Shown here: piece by piece, positions 1 to 11,299 of the stretch | Layout: each line of letters begins with the position of its first letter | Numbering within the stretch: position 1 is the stretch's first letter | Assembly: GCA_037179385.1 (NCBI GenBank) | Contig: CM074187.1 | Location: forward strand, 50,750,879 to 50,814,878 | Direction of reading: 5' to 3' | Length of the DNA: 64,000 nt | DNA from: Holothuria scabra | Lineage: Eukaryota > Echinodermata > Holothuroidea > Aspidochirotida > Holothuriidae | The notes under the pieces: model-generated | What the model was told of the DNA's origin: nothing | The model's input: the letters and a program-made list of their open reading frames with translations, nothing else | Database searches by the model: none | Program-made: the position numbers and the translations under genes

Positions 1-783
1 TGCTTATCAACGTAATGTGTCGTTACGAAGTTGTTTTCAATCAAAACACATTGAAGATGCTTTGTTGTCATATTGTTGTCAAGTAGACTGCTATCTCTAG
101 GAACTCTATAATTGGAAAGTCACATTTTTTGTACAATATAATAATTGTTTTTAAAATAAATATGACAAAGAATGCAAATACATTGGTTGCAAACATTTCC
201 AGACAAGGTAAACAATAAGTTTATCACTTCCCGATTAAAAAACGCCGAAGAAGATATTATTCAAAGCAACAGCAATCCTTTTGTTAGGAAAATGCCTACA
301 AAATAAGCTCCACCCATTTATGCAAAATGAGATTTACGTTATAAAGTGGTAAATTTACAGGCTCTTTCAAGTAAATTTGTGAAACGTTTTTAATTTGCTC
401 CGATCAAGTGCATGAGCGCCTGTGGCGATGAGTTGACATCAGTTTACCAATTGTCAGTGCTCTGAAATTAGGGCCTTACAATTTCTTTTTACTTAAAAAT
501 GTGTGACAAAAAACCAGTTGTATGATATTTATAACTAAGAACGTAATAACTAAGTATGCTTTTATCATACATGTAAGTTAATTTTCAAATAGGGCCATAA
601 ATTTGCCAAAAATGTTTTTTTTAAACTGAAACTTCGCAGAACGATGCATGTTATATATTGAAAATTTTCTGGCTATTTCTTATTTGTTTGTTTGGGCTTA
701 TTTTTGTTTCTTTTTCAGCTTAAAACAAAATGAATGTTTGTTAAATGACAGTATATTTATGTGAAATCTGAAAAATACAAAAT
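1..783. other. AT-rich DNA, no gene recognised
   Basis: No open frame with splice-site support and no recognisable repeat boundary was seen. The stretch is AT-rich with many short A and T runs. Confidence 0.5.
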
Positions 784-1014
784 ACTGTTAAAATTTCTGT
801 AAATTTACAGAAAAAGTTTTACAAAGCAGTAAAATTTGGTTAAAAAAGCAGACAGAAATGGTTTTTCAAATAAACAGAAAATACATGTTAAACAACCTTT
901 TTTTTATTGTAGCAATACAAAGTGTCTGTAAAGATACAGAAAATCTCTATTAAAAGTAAAAAACAAAAAGTTTAAGTTAAAAAAGTCTGTAAATTTACAG
1001 AAATTTTTAACAGT
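784..1014. mobile_element. Hairpin MITE with CTGTAAATTTACAG ends
   Basis: The left end reads ACTGTTAAAA then TTTCTGTAAATTTACAG, and the right end carries the reverse complement (CTGTAAATTTACAG, then AAATTTTTAACAGT), giving inverted ends of roughly 28 bases with one or two mismatches. The CTGTAAATTTACAG core is itself a perfect palindrome. The interior is AT-rich and non-coding. The size (~230 bp) and ends fit a non-autonomous DNA transposon. No target duplication could be fixed. A looser relative may lie at 55512-55688. Confidence 0.7.
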
Positions 1015-2231
1015 GTAGAAGTCAAATTTCAAGTCATTTTCCGCAAGGTTTAGTATAGTGACAGGTCAATCCTTGAAACTGAAGGCAAGGGCATTGTGCA
1101 TTCAGATATTTAAGACGTTGTTTGGGAAAGGTACAAGGTCAGTGACAGCAAACAATGAGTTGCAACAGATTCCCTGCAACCGTCAGAAGTTGTGAATGAT
1201 GGTGGTGCGTCACAGTTACTAATTCCTATCCTTTAGCCTACTTAAATTGTGTGCTTTTGTGAACTGTAGCCTATCACATCAATTGGAGATTCTCCGTTCA
1301 TCACTACATGAATGCACCGACATAGAGAGGAGAGGGTTTGAGGTCAGACTTTCCCCTATTCTTAAGAATTTTATGCAAATATAAGTGAATTTGATGCAAA
1401 ATTGTCATAGATCTGAAAGAAAAGTGAAGCTGCATTATTATGGCCCCTTATAATGGAGATAGATAACACAAAGTGTGCAGAAATTCGCATGATCATTTTA
1501 TTTCTTTGACAAAGAGTTTCGTTCACATTCAGCACATACAATTTGTTCCACTTATTTCCCAAATTCCCGTCAATATCCTATCCACCAAATGAGAGGTTAA
1601 ACTTGTGTCAAAACGGCGTTTCACGTTAACTGTTGTGCTTCTCCAGTTGTCGTAATTAAACGGTATTGATAGTAAGAACAGTTTTGGAAGCTGGGTTAGA
1701 AGCACGCCAAATATTTGGTACTTTTCGAATGATTCTGCCAAAAATTCTGTTAGAATCTGTCATCATGGAAAATATTAAAATAGTGACTTCACTTGAAAGG
1801 AAATCTTCAAAAGAGACGCCCCGTGTGGAGCTTGGACACTCTGGACCCCATTAGGTACGACATCACTCTAAAATGACCAGGAATTCCTCCACCGCCTCTT
1901 GCCCACTCAGTCATGAAGTGCATTTAACTGGTATTGTATTTCTACAAACCTGCCACTGAATGTTTGCCCGGAACATCTTGTCCAATTCTCCCAGTTTTTC
2001 TTTAGCTTTCAAATATTCTTTTCCCAGATGTTCTGTCTCTACATTTGATGAGTCACAGACTTTTGTAACGACTGTAGAGATGAAGAGATAGAAGAGTCAA
2101 AAGGTTATAATGAATCATTGCTGTCTCACATCTCACTCTCTTGTTCTAACATGAAGGGTCTTAGCTGATATCGAGAGGCTTTCTTATATTAAAGAGAGTC
2201 CTTATTTCATGGTGATATTCAAAGATATTAT
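1015..2231. other. No gene recognised
   Basis: Only short open frames without splice or domain support. No repeat boundary was recognised. Confidence 0.4.
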
Positions 2232-2881
2232 AAACGTAGATACCAAACTCCTATCCCTACACTGTTAGACGCGCTGACTCCTCATGGAGGCGTGATCGGG
2301 AGGGGCGGAAGTGTTCATTTGACATGCGCACAGATCTATTCGGCGATCTGCGTGCATAACTATGGATACATGGCAGAAAATTCCATTGTGACGAGATGTC
2401 AGCATGCGTGCATTTTCAAAACGAGTTATATACGCGCGCACTACTTTTTTCTGTGTATAGTTTGTAGTAAAAGAGACACGCACTTCTGCGTGCTGGGAAA
2501 ATGAACGCCGTCGTTGGTGCTTCGTTGTAAGTGCGAAAGAAAGTAAACGCGTGTATAGATATGCGCTTGTAAAGATACCATAGAAACTGACCAATCAGTA
2601 AGCCAATGAACTTCAAACCAGTCGCTGTGCGTTAATGTTGAAATGTTCTTCTTACGTATAAAGCCTCGAAGAAGCCTTGAACTGTTTCATGTAAGTGAAA
2701 TTTATTGAAGAACTGTGTTTGCAAGAAGTGCTATATTTTAAAATCACACGTATTTATTCTACCGGAAGATATCAATTAACTGAAAGCTTTCAAAACGACT
2801 GATCAGTGATCAGCACATCCGCCCCTCCGATTCGGCCTCGTAAGGAGTCACCGCGCCATTTTAAGTTTGGTATCTATGTTT
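2232..2881. mobile_element. 650-bp non-autonomous DNA transposon with ~80-bp inverted ends
   Basis: The left end AAACGTAGATACCAAACT is matched by AAACATAGATACCAAACT on the opposite strand at the right end. The match continues inward through GTGACTCC/CTGACTCC and GGAGGGGCGGA for about 80 bases. The element is more GC-rich and CpG-rich than its surroundings. Open frames inside it run on both strands and none resembles a transposase. The target duplication is unclear (perhaps AT), so the superfamily is not assigned. Confidence 0.8.
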
Positions 2882-2924
2882 ATGATGGTTATATTACGTG
2901 ATAGCGCCAGGCTTACTCAAAGCA

Positions 2925-3110
2925 ATATGACAAATTATCATTGAAATCAAATGTGTTGTTCTCAAGATATCAACAGTTAAAAGTGTGTGGTACATTTTCA
3001 ACACAAAGTGAACTTGACGCAAGCAAATATGACGTCATATCCTCTTAAAATGGAAGCCTTTTTTTCAGTTTGAACTTGACAACAAATTTCCACATAATAC
3101 AGAGTAATAC
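2925..3110 (+). repeat. Repeat family W, copy 1
   Basis: A diverged block shared with 15995-16230 and 57850-58060. Common points are a tract like TCTCAAGATAT, then AGTGAACTTG followed by a CAAGCA/CAAGTA stretch, then a GACGTCAT-like site and a T-rich segment. No coding potential or inverted ends were seen. Confidence 0.5.
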
Positions 3111-3825
3111 TATATGTAGGAATTGTATAAAAAACAATCTGTGCAGACTTTCTGTGCGTCTGCTAGGTTTCTCCAGTGACTCTAATGCCGTCTTTCCCTA
3201 TTCGTCCATTTGTACGTCTATGTTTTAAATATCGTAATAAGCGAGGTCGGTAATTCGTTGCCGCGTGGAATTGTGGGGCACAGCGAGGGATATACAAACC
3301 AAGCTCAGCAAATAGCGAACAGCGTTCCCCTTTTTTCGTCACTACGTGCATACAACACTTATATTTCCAGCCAAGTCGAACGGAAACAGGGGTTTTAGTG
3401 CTTCTTCATGGCAGATCAAAATGAAACGTTTCACACCAAAAATTAACAATAACAATTAACAATTCACACAAAACCACTTGCACGTAACTACACTTGAGAT
3501 TCCTCTTTATGCTTTGGATGGATTAAAAAAGAAAAGTTTCACCAAATTTTCATGTAAATTTAAATTTTGAAATACGTGTTGAAGGTGCGAGATTGGTTTG
3601 TTTATCCCGACGATTTGGATGATTTGCGCATAAAACGAATTACCGAACTGGCTTATTATGAAGCACGATAGTCTGTCTGCCGAATGGATGGGAAGAGTTT
3701 GAAATAATTTTGATTAAAGGCATAATTTCATCATCCCAAACAGTTCCAATTCCCCCAACCTACTTACTTCTAGCTCCTCCCACATTTACCTAAAACTCAT
3801 CTTTATCCAGACACAGTCCTAGTTT

Positions 3826-3970
3826 ATTGCTTGATGGCTTGTCCCAGTGGCCGTACAAGTCCATAATGTGTAATCAAGACACTCTCAGTGCCCATGTTGT
3901 GTAATTTAGCTATGATGCATTGTTTGAATGTGATGCCAATCAAAGAGCTGTACCAATTGAGAGTTTTGAT
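3826..3970 (-). repeat. Repeat family Z, copy 1
   Basis: Read on the minus strand, it starts near CTCAATTGGTACAGCTCT and continues to a GAGTGTCTTGATTACA segment. The same order appears at 11165-11295 (minus), 30766-30870 (plus) and 58735-58900 (plus). Divergence is high, so this is an old family. No domain or end structure was recognised. Confidence 0.5.
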
Positions 3971-4598
3971 ATATGTATACTGAAACTGTAGTTTGGGGTG
4001 ACGAATCACTGCCTTTAAGCAAATGGAAAAATTAATATGAATGTGGGGGAGCGACAGTTTGGGTAAATTTGAAGAATCTATGAAATGAAACAACTAAAAT
4101 ACGTCAATAAATTAACCTTTAAGCTCCTGAGATATTTTTGGCCTAAAAGATATTTAAATTTGGAAAGAACCCTTTTTTGCCTTTTGTGTTGTGCGCTTAT
4201 GTGGTGACGTCAATGTTTTTCTCTAATTATATTTTGTTTGGAGAGATATTTGATAAATCGGAAAAGGGCGGGGTAGCCCACAAGATACTATGTCCCATTT
4301 TCAAGTTCGTGCCTGTATTTTTCTAAGATGTCTGTACATAGAGAATACCTCCCTTTATTTCAGAAAATGTGACATGATATAACAAAAATATATTTTTTCA
4401 TTTCAATGAAGCAAGCCTCTTGCGGGCCAAACGGACGTGCGTTTCTCTTTTGCACATTTTGTTGGCTTGCACTCTTAATACCAATAGAGCATGAGTTCTT
4501 CAAAAGAATATATAAGACACTCACTCTTAAAAAATATTACCAATAGAACACTTCAAGGACGTTTACATTCTAAACATTTTAGCTATGAAATACTACGT

Positions 4599-4856
4599 TT
4601 AACCCTTTACCGTTGTGCTCCGATCGGGGCATATTTGCGCGCCTCGAGGGTGGGCGGAAAAGCGGACGTAGCCCGCCCGCATCGGCTTCCGTAGGCCGTT
4701 GACCCCGTGACCTTAAACTATTGTCTCTCTCGCTGTTGTGGCCGAATTTTCGGGTAGCTACTCGCAGTTTCGAGCTCCGCGTGAAACAGTGAAAATGTGT
4801 GACAGCCGAGCTCTCCGCACGGGTCCAAAAGGACCCAAACAACGGTAAAGGGTTAA
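4599..4856. mobile_element. piggyBac-type MITE with TTAA target duplication
   Basis: A 250-bp GC-rich insert (4603-4852) has perfect 14-base inverted ends, CCCTTTACCGTTGT on the left and its complement ACAACGGTAAAGGG on the right. It is flanked on both sides by TTAA (4599-4602 and 4853-4856). A TTAA duplication next to ends beginning CCC is the established signature of the piggyBac superfamily. The interior has no transposase, so movement would depend on an enzyme supplied elsewhere. Confidence 0.92.
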
Positions 4857-5167
4857 CATTTAAATGTGTTTAAAAACAAAATATTAAGGAATTAAACGTT
4901 ACTACGCGTCTGAACGATTTTACAAAATGGGAGCAAAAAGTGTTAAGAAAAACGTCTAATTTATGAATAAAATTTTTAGAATGTACCCTGTGATAGCGGA
5001 CGGAGTCTTTTTGTTCAACAAGTGAGTTGCTATTTGACGAATGATGACTCCCTGGTTTAACTCATCGCTGTGCGAACAACAAAGGGAACCGACGGCAAAG
5101 GAAAAAGGCACTTCGGTACATGGTCGTAGCCTGACAGGCTCGACGGAACTAAAAAAAAACATCTGAA

Positions 5168-5290
5168 AAATTTCAGGGAGGGGGACTGGGAGACAGAAAG
5201 ACTATCTAAGCGAAGCACCTTCATTAGTTGGCGCGGAGCGTACAAAAAGTTTTTGACTTCACACCCCCATTGGTGACAGGGAACTGTCTG
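5168..5290 (+). repeat. Repeat family V, copy 1
   Basis: Shares AGACTATCTAAGC, GTTGGCGCGGAGCG and a following AAAGTTTTTGA-like stretch with copies at 16565-16715 (minus), 20850-20985 (plus) and 30010-30115 (plus). A 140-codon open frame across this area on the minus strand is a by-product of the repeat: similar peptide scraps recur at the other copies without a continuous frame. Confidence 0.55.
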
Positions 5291-6024
5291 GTGTTCTAAG
5301 CTTTGTGAACCCAGTCTTAAAGAATTGTTTAGCCCCCACTTTGCAATATTGGGGACTGTACATGTCCTTCGTCTTCCATTTTTTCCATATAGGGGCCAAT
5401 CCCCAACCCCCTTCGTTTCGCCACTACTGTAGCTTGGGCACAATAAGAAGGCCGGCGGAGCGTCACCATATTTAAACACGTGTTGTGTATGAACGATCTG
5501 GAAATCTCAGTGGGTAGTTTAATTGCCTTGCCCCGCATGCTACTATCCTACACTACGCAAAATAAATGGACATCTTCAATGACTGCATTGCTGTCATTCC
5601 CCACCAGGTTTTCACGTTACATCACAACTGTAAACCACGCTCACTGCCGGGCAAAGATTAAGAGTGTTTTAGTGCCGCAGACACACGTGGGTCTTTAACT
5701 GAGTCTCAGTCAGCTACATTAAATGCGTCTACAATAAATTTCGCCCGTCAGGAGGGGCGGGGTATGTGACGTAGGCGAAACACTCCATAACGTTCACATA
5801 GGATGCATCTTTCTACAAGTATGATGAGTTGAGTTCCATTTTTGTGAATGTTGCGGAGGGCCGGTGTATGGCCCTTAAAAGAACAATGGGATAAGAACAA
5901 TTTCAAGGCAATGGACACTGTTTACCCCCCAAAATTTCTTATTGGCTAACGAACGTGCGCATCAGCCCAAACTTTCTATACTTTTTTTCAGGTTCGGAAA
6001 TTTAAGGCTGCAATCCCAAGCTCG
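5291..6024. other. No gene recognised
   Basis: Short open frames only, with no splice-bounded exon or known domain. Confidence 0.35.
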
Positions 6025-6025
6025 C

Positions 6026-6062
6026 ACACACACACACACACACACGCACACACACAAACACA
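6026..6062 (+). repeat. (CA)n microsatellite
   Basis: About 18 CA units with one G and one A interruption. Confidence 0.95.
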
Positions 6063-6590
6063 TCCACAACATCCTTGGTGAAGCTACAGCACTGACTTTA
6101 TTCAAAGCATTATCTGGAAAGGTCGGCGAGATTTAAGTTGAACTTTAATAAAAGCCTTTCGCCATACTAACAACAAGCAGTTATTATTCCTTTGTTGTGC
6201 ACGTACTGCAACACTTATGGTAACTCATCCATATGCTTTGAGTTCCCTCAATTAAGGGACATTTTCTTTTTTATTTTTCCAGCTTTTTGATGATGTAATA
6301 GAACGTCATCAGTTCCTACACGAACGAATTAAGATGAAAAATCAATATTAATAAAAGCTCCTACAAGTGTGTGTAAAGGTCAGTGCAGTACTGTTATCTA
6401 CCAGCTTGGATGATTTATAGTGATCAAGAGCGTGAACATGCAGAAAGCTACGTGCGGAATCGTTGGATTTTAATATCTTGCAGTCCAATTTGCAGGAGCG
6501 GATCGAGCGTTTTACCCACACAAATGAGGCGGATAATTAGCTACGAGGACAACGTGTGTCCCTATACGGGAGTCTAATGTAGGAAATTAT

Positions 6591-6771
6591 CAGTGACGTA
6601 GCCACGGGGAGGGTTTTGAGGGTTAGAACCCCCATGACCCAACTTTGCAATGCAAAAAACACCTAAAATAGCGGTTTTTCTCTATATCCTTAGACTTTTA
6701 CCTTATATCGTGCCTCCCTCCCCATGACACCAAAACCCAGTCCCCATGACACAATTCTGGCTACGCGTCTG
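6591..6771. mobile_element. hAT-type MITE (CAGTGACGTAGCCA ends)
   Basis: The left end CAGTGACGTAGCCA is matched on the opposite strand by CAGACGCGTAGCCA at the right end. The flanking 8-mers are GAAATTAT (6583-6590) and GAAACTAT (6772-6779), a 7 of 8 match. CAG-starting ends with an 8-bp duplication fit the hAT superfamily. The element is 181 bp and non-coding. Confidence 0.8.
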
Positions 6772-6837
6772 GAAACTATAATGGGTCATTTGTAGACAGC
6801 TTCTGCTAACACTTGTTTACAAGTTTATTTTCACCTT

Positions 6838-7095
6838 CTACCTACTCACCTGTATGCAAATGATCTTACATAACTTCCATCATGAGTCTTCCTGATAATA
6901 AAATAGACCACGATGGCTCTCACCGGTATGTAAATTAGACCATTACATAACACTTTTGTCTACCTAAAGAATAGGTCTAACTGTTGAATCTCTCACTTAC
7001 CTGTATGCAAATGATTGAAACTCAACCTCATGGTTTCTCTTACCTTATTTTGTGTACAAACCTGTTTATAGTGTTCCCTGATGATACTGAATAAA
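6838..7095. repeat. Degenerate tandem repeat, ~80-bp spacing
   Basis: The motif CTCACCTGTATGCAAATGAT or a close variant occurs near 6846, 6918 and 7005, with TTCCTGAT-type sequence following. The CAC/TAC-CTG segments look like minus-strand splice donors, but no coding frame links them, so exons were not called. Confidence 0.45.
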
Positions 7096-7591
7096 TGGAT
7101 TTCATTCTGTTCCTGTCAATGAGCATGACATTATGTCATTTCTGTTTCCTTTTTTATACTCTGTCTGGTAATCTGGCTTACTGTGGGTACTGTGTCCTGA
7201 TCTGGAGTGCATATAGGTGCCATCAATATTTACTGCAGCACTTCACTCTGGGCACGGCCACACTAAATATTGGCGAGTCCATAGTATAGGGATAACCTTT
7301 AATTTTAAACAAGAGGACTTTCACAATCACAGAGTACATGATTGTAAAGTTGTACAGAAGGTTGGAGCCGTCTCCAAAATAAGAACAACTCAAAAAAGCC
7401 ATATGTGCAGAATACAGAAGCGGGCGGGAAAGAGGCCTCTAAAATCCTGCCAATAGTAGCAAAAATCAACATGCAATATGTCAGTTTTTCCGTTCAGGCC
7501 TCCCTTCAGGGCTGGCTGTCAAAGCAACGCCATGGTCTTACCGTTGGCGCAAGGGACTCGGATGGAAAGAGAAAGAGACAGAGCAGTCACA

Positions 7592-10212
7592 TCGCAACTG
7601 CTCGAAAAGAGCTTCCTTCTCTTACATTTTATGCATGACGTTTGGTGACGTCATAAGGATTTTAATACTAATTAGCTAAAAGTCATGACTTTTAAAGTCA
7701 ATTATCTCAGAAACTAGGAACCCAAAAATCTTTAAAACCGTGAAAATCAATGAATAAGATGTAAAAAATACTTTCGGTGCCTGGTTCTGAGTGAACTTAC
7801 GGGCAAAAGGGAGGATTTTAGTCCATTTTATGAAACGCCTAAAATGGGTTTCAAATGCTCTGCAAAATCGTTCAGCATTTATTCGTTGTTGTTTTAAACT
7901 ACTCAGTTTTTACTTCAATAGAGAGAAAATTTTGTTTTCTATCTAGTGGTACCATTTTTGCACTATAAAATATCCTCAATGAGTCAGGTACTCAGTAAAT
8001 TCCACCACGAATCGATTGTGGCGCCCAGAGTATATACACAGTATAGTGAGCCTACTTTCGCGAAATGAACGTTAATGCAGGTCGCCCTATGTAAAACGTT
8101 ACAACAGCAGCCATATTCATCCTCACCAATATTGTTCCCATTTCGGAGAAAATGGTGCGATACTTGCTCCTTCGACATTTTTGCAACATATTGTTAGTTG
8201 TAATGCCATTTACAAATTAAACTAATCAGTAGTGTTGCACTAGAAGGCTATTTATACTTGTTTGAATGTGATATGCCTGTATACACATACAATGTCATAG
8301 TCATGATGGCAAGCTCTGTTGACACAGAGCAAAACTGCATCTTAATGTTTGCACCAAAACAGTGAAAATTACCTCACTTTAGAAAAAGTTGGGCTAACTA
8401 AAAAGCCGGTTTAAAAATCTTTATACTAGGAAACTCTATCAACTTCAATCAAATGTTCATTCTTTGAAAAAAAAAATATAAAAAAATCTATGCATCATGT
8501 AGTACACTCAGTTAGCATAATACATTGAGCAAGAAAATGAATGTGACTGAGAGACCTTCTAAATAGGCCTGCTTAGATAGGAAGGGCCTTGCAGGAGAGA
8601 TCATCAGTACAATGTTTAACAAGTGCTATTGATTTTCCTCATTTACTCTGGGTAAAAATGAAAAGTACTGAAGGCAAATGCAAATACCAATAAGGTTGCA
8701 AGGGAAGGAGTATATCAGCTGAGGTTTGGCAAATGGGATATCTTACTTTGAATTCCTTGTGAATTTCTTTTCACATGAAATACTGGTCCTAAAAATAACA
8801 TGATGATAGCTGGACTGCTAGGATAATAATTCATCACTATCCTGTCCTCTTGTGAGGTGACGGAATGTTCCAGGCTCATTTCTACCGTTGGCAGTAGGAC
8901 AGTTTGATATGCCTATAGTTTCTCAAACAGTCAACGTAACAATACAGTTTTTTTGCAGGAAACTACCAAAATGTTGCCCAATATGGTTCTCCTTTATGTG
9001 ACCTCCTTAAATATCAGAAATTAATGTAAAAAAATCTAGGAATGAATTTACAGTTTTCATTTCATTGAATGCCACACTGATGAGAATTCATTTTAAAACA
9101 AAGTTGTTTTTAGATGGTAGTAAGTAATTGCCCATGGGGTAAGGTTTTGAAATGATATAAGCTTATAAAGGGCTAGAAATTGTATAAATTGCAAAGCTGC
9201 AGTTTTGCAATTTATGGGCTATGGGACTTTATAGAAATAGACAACTTGAACTTAATTACAGAACAGTATACCACTATACTGTAGGTCGATCTATTATAAA
9301 AAATGATGGAAAGGACTGAGTTTTTCTGTTTGTGGCACAGTAACTATCAGGTAAGAAAGAACAATAACCCGTGAATATGTCCAGACTGAAGTTGAACCCT
9401 CTAAATTTGGAGTTTGTTTACTTAATCCAGGCTGACTTGATCATGATTCATAGGAGTCCCAGGTTTACCGACTTACAACAAAGTTACATCTTATTGTAAG
9501 CCCCCACTATAGCCAACATTGCAATGTTATTGAATATGCCATGAAAACTGAAGCTTCAAATTTCATAGACTACAAGTCTACAAACAACACTGGAAGTTTT
9601 TAAGAATGTAAATGCAATGGGTACCTGTCCTGCAAATCCCACAGTATAATAGTCGTTCATTATTTTGTTATGACCGACGTTATCCGAGCCATACTGGAAT
9701 ATTACTAAATAGTAACAGTAACGTTGTAGGATATACAACGTTAACTGTGTACATTTACCAACACCATATGTACTACAGTACATACTACATACATGCTGTA
9801 CGCTAAATGCCCCTTCGGGTTTAGCAGTTGTTTACAAAATAATTTATAAATAAAACTACGTAATTTTGGTATCAACAGGAAGCCTACACTATAATCTTCA
9901 AACGTCGATACAAAAGAATCGTTTTACATCCCTCAATGAGTCTGGTACTCGCAAAGTTTGAGGTCCTAATTTGAGACATAAGAATCGACTGCCTCTTTTT
10001 GGGAGCGTATTTTTGCAGTATATGTTTGGAAAAACCTAAAAAAATCTTTGATTTCTAAGAGAAGGAAAGATCAAAATGTCCACTTACCGTCTCGTTGTAT
10101 CCATTTATACGCCTACTTATACATTATTCAACATATAGGGGGAGACCCCTTGTCAGTCACAGTTCCGCGAAATCTCATTTGCGCAGATCTAAAAAAGGCG
10201 GGAATGCCAGAG
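7592..10212 (+). mobile_element. Repeat Y, left copy (inverted relative to 40900-43693)
   Basis: About 2.6 kb that is closely matched, in reverse orientation, by 40900-43693. Anchors include AACTGCTCGAAAAGAGC near 7601 (complement near 43670), a CTCAATGAGTCAGGTACTC block near 7976, and AAATCTCATTTGCGCAGA near 10165 (complement near 40950). Homology stops at about 7592 and 10212. No long open frame survives in either copy and no inverted ends were found. The right copy sits inside an X element between similar short sequences, which shows Y can insert. Its class is unknown. Confidence 0.8.
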
Positions 10213-10567
10213 AAGTGGTCACTTGGCTTCATTAACTGTACAGCTGAGTGTTGACTGAGAGATAACTCGTATTTTTTCCAAGTCAGCAAGTGTGCTACTG
10301 TACCCATAACTGAAACAGGGAAAGATTTCGCCCAGACTCGTAGTCAAATGAAAAATAAATTTTGCACCCTAGAAGCTCACAATTTCCCATTGACTTAAAG
10401 CCATTTTACAATCCCCGTTCCTGTTGAAAAAGTTTTTATCCTGAATGAAATTTCTTCCCTCAGTTCCTGTTATACCCGTTACGTGGGTCTCCGCTTTCGA
10501 AAACTTTGAAACACCTAAAGTGAGTTAGATTGGCCTCTAAGAAAAGCTATTTCCATTTCAATAGATA

Positions 10568-10757
10568 GTTCGAAGTTTGTATCTGCCCATGCGTGCGTGA
10601 CTTTTTTGTTCAGGTCAACTAGTAAAAAAGCAAAGTGATGCACCGGCCGCGCATGGCACACTGTTTTGACGTGTGTTTACATCGCGTCATCGGCTTAAGC
10701 ACACGTTAAGTGTTACTTGTTGACCTATTGCGCAATGCTGCTCCATCAAGAAACTTC
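10568..10757. mobile_element. MITE with AGTTCGAAGTTT ends
   Basis: AGTTCGAAGTTT at the left is mirrored by AAACTTCGAACT at the right. Further in, AGGTCAACTAGTAA is mirrored by TTACTTGTTGACCT. The arms therefore align over about 55 bases with mismatches. The 190-bp element is non-coding. No target duplication was settled. Confidence 0.6.
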
Positions 10758-11164
10758 GAACTGGTTTATTCTAAACCAATCTTCTCAGCAATATTCGCTT
10801 TTCTGTTTTCAACAAGTTCGCAACACTTACACAACGGCTGACAAACTTCACACTTTAAATAAAGCATGACCCTAGGCTAGGCAAGAGTGTTACTTTCGGT
10901 TCCATCTTTGTTGCATTAAACCGGGAACAAATTTCTAAAATTTTAACCGAAGTCAAGCTTTTTTTTAAAAAAACGATCTGATCATGAATTTCAAAGTGAG
11001 GTTTTTAACATTGGTCCACGAGCGCTAGGCAAACTATCTCCATTCGACTTCACAGACATCTTAGTGTATCTGAAAGAATTTAAAGGCCTTGGCTCTCACC
11101 CCAAACGGTTCAAATTCTCTATAACCTACTACCTGAAGCCTGTCCCACAATTGTCTAAAATTTA

Positions 11165-11295
11165 TTCGGACACAAATCTCAGTTTATTGCTTCAGGGTGA
11201 GTATACAAGACCTATGCAACATGAGCTACTGTACTCTGCACTTTTTGAACTCGCTGTCAGTCAGAGAGCTGTACCAATTGAAAAATTACTACCAT
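11165..11295 (-). repeat. Repeat family Z, copy 2
   Basis: Minus-strand start CAATTGGTACAGCTCTCTGA, a match to copy 1 (3826-3970) and the copies near 30.8 and 58.8 kb. Confidence 0.5.
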
Positions 11296-11299
11296 AATT

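Noticed and set aside
4579..4842. 87-codon minus-strand and 67-codon plus-strand frames
   Set aside because: They lie within the piggyBac MITE, too short and unlike any transposase.
5057..5479. 140-codon minus-strand frame
   Set aside because: It crosses repeat V. The peptide scraps recur at other V copies without a continuous frame, and no domain or splice support exists.
6838..7095. Minus-strand micro-exons (good GTAAGT/GTGAGT donors)
   Set aside because: The donor-like sites are part of an ~80-bp repeat (TGTATGCAAATGA) and do not share a coding frame.
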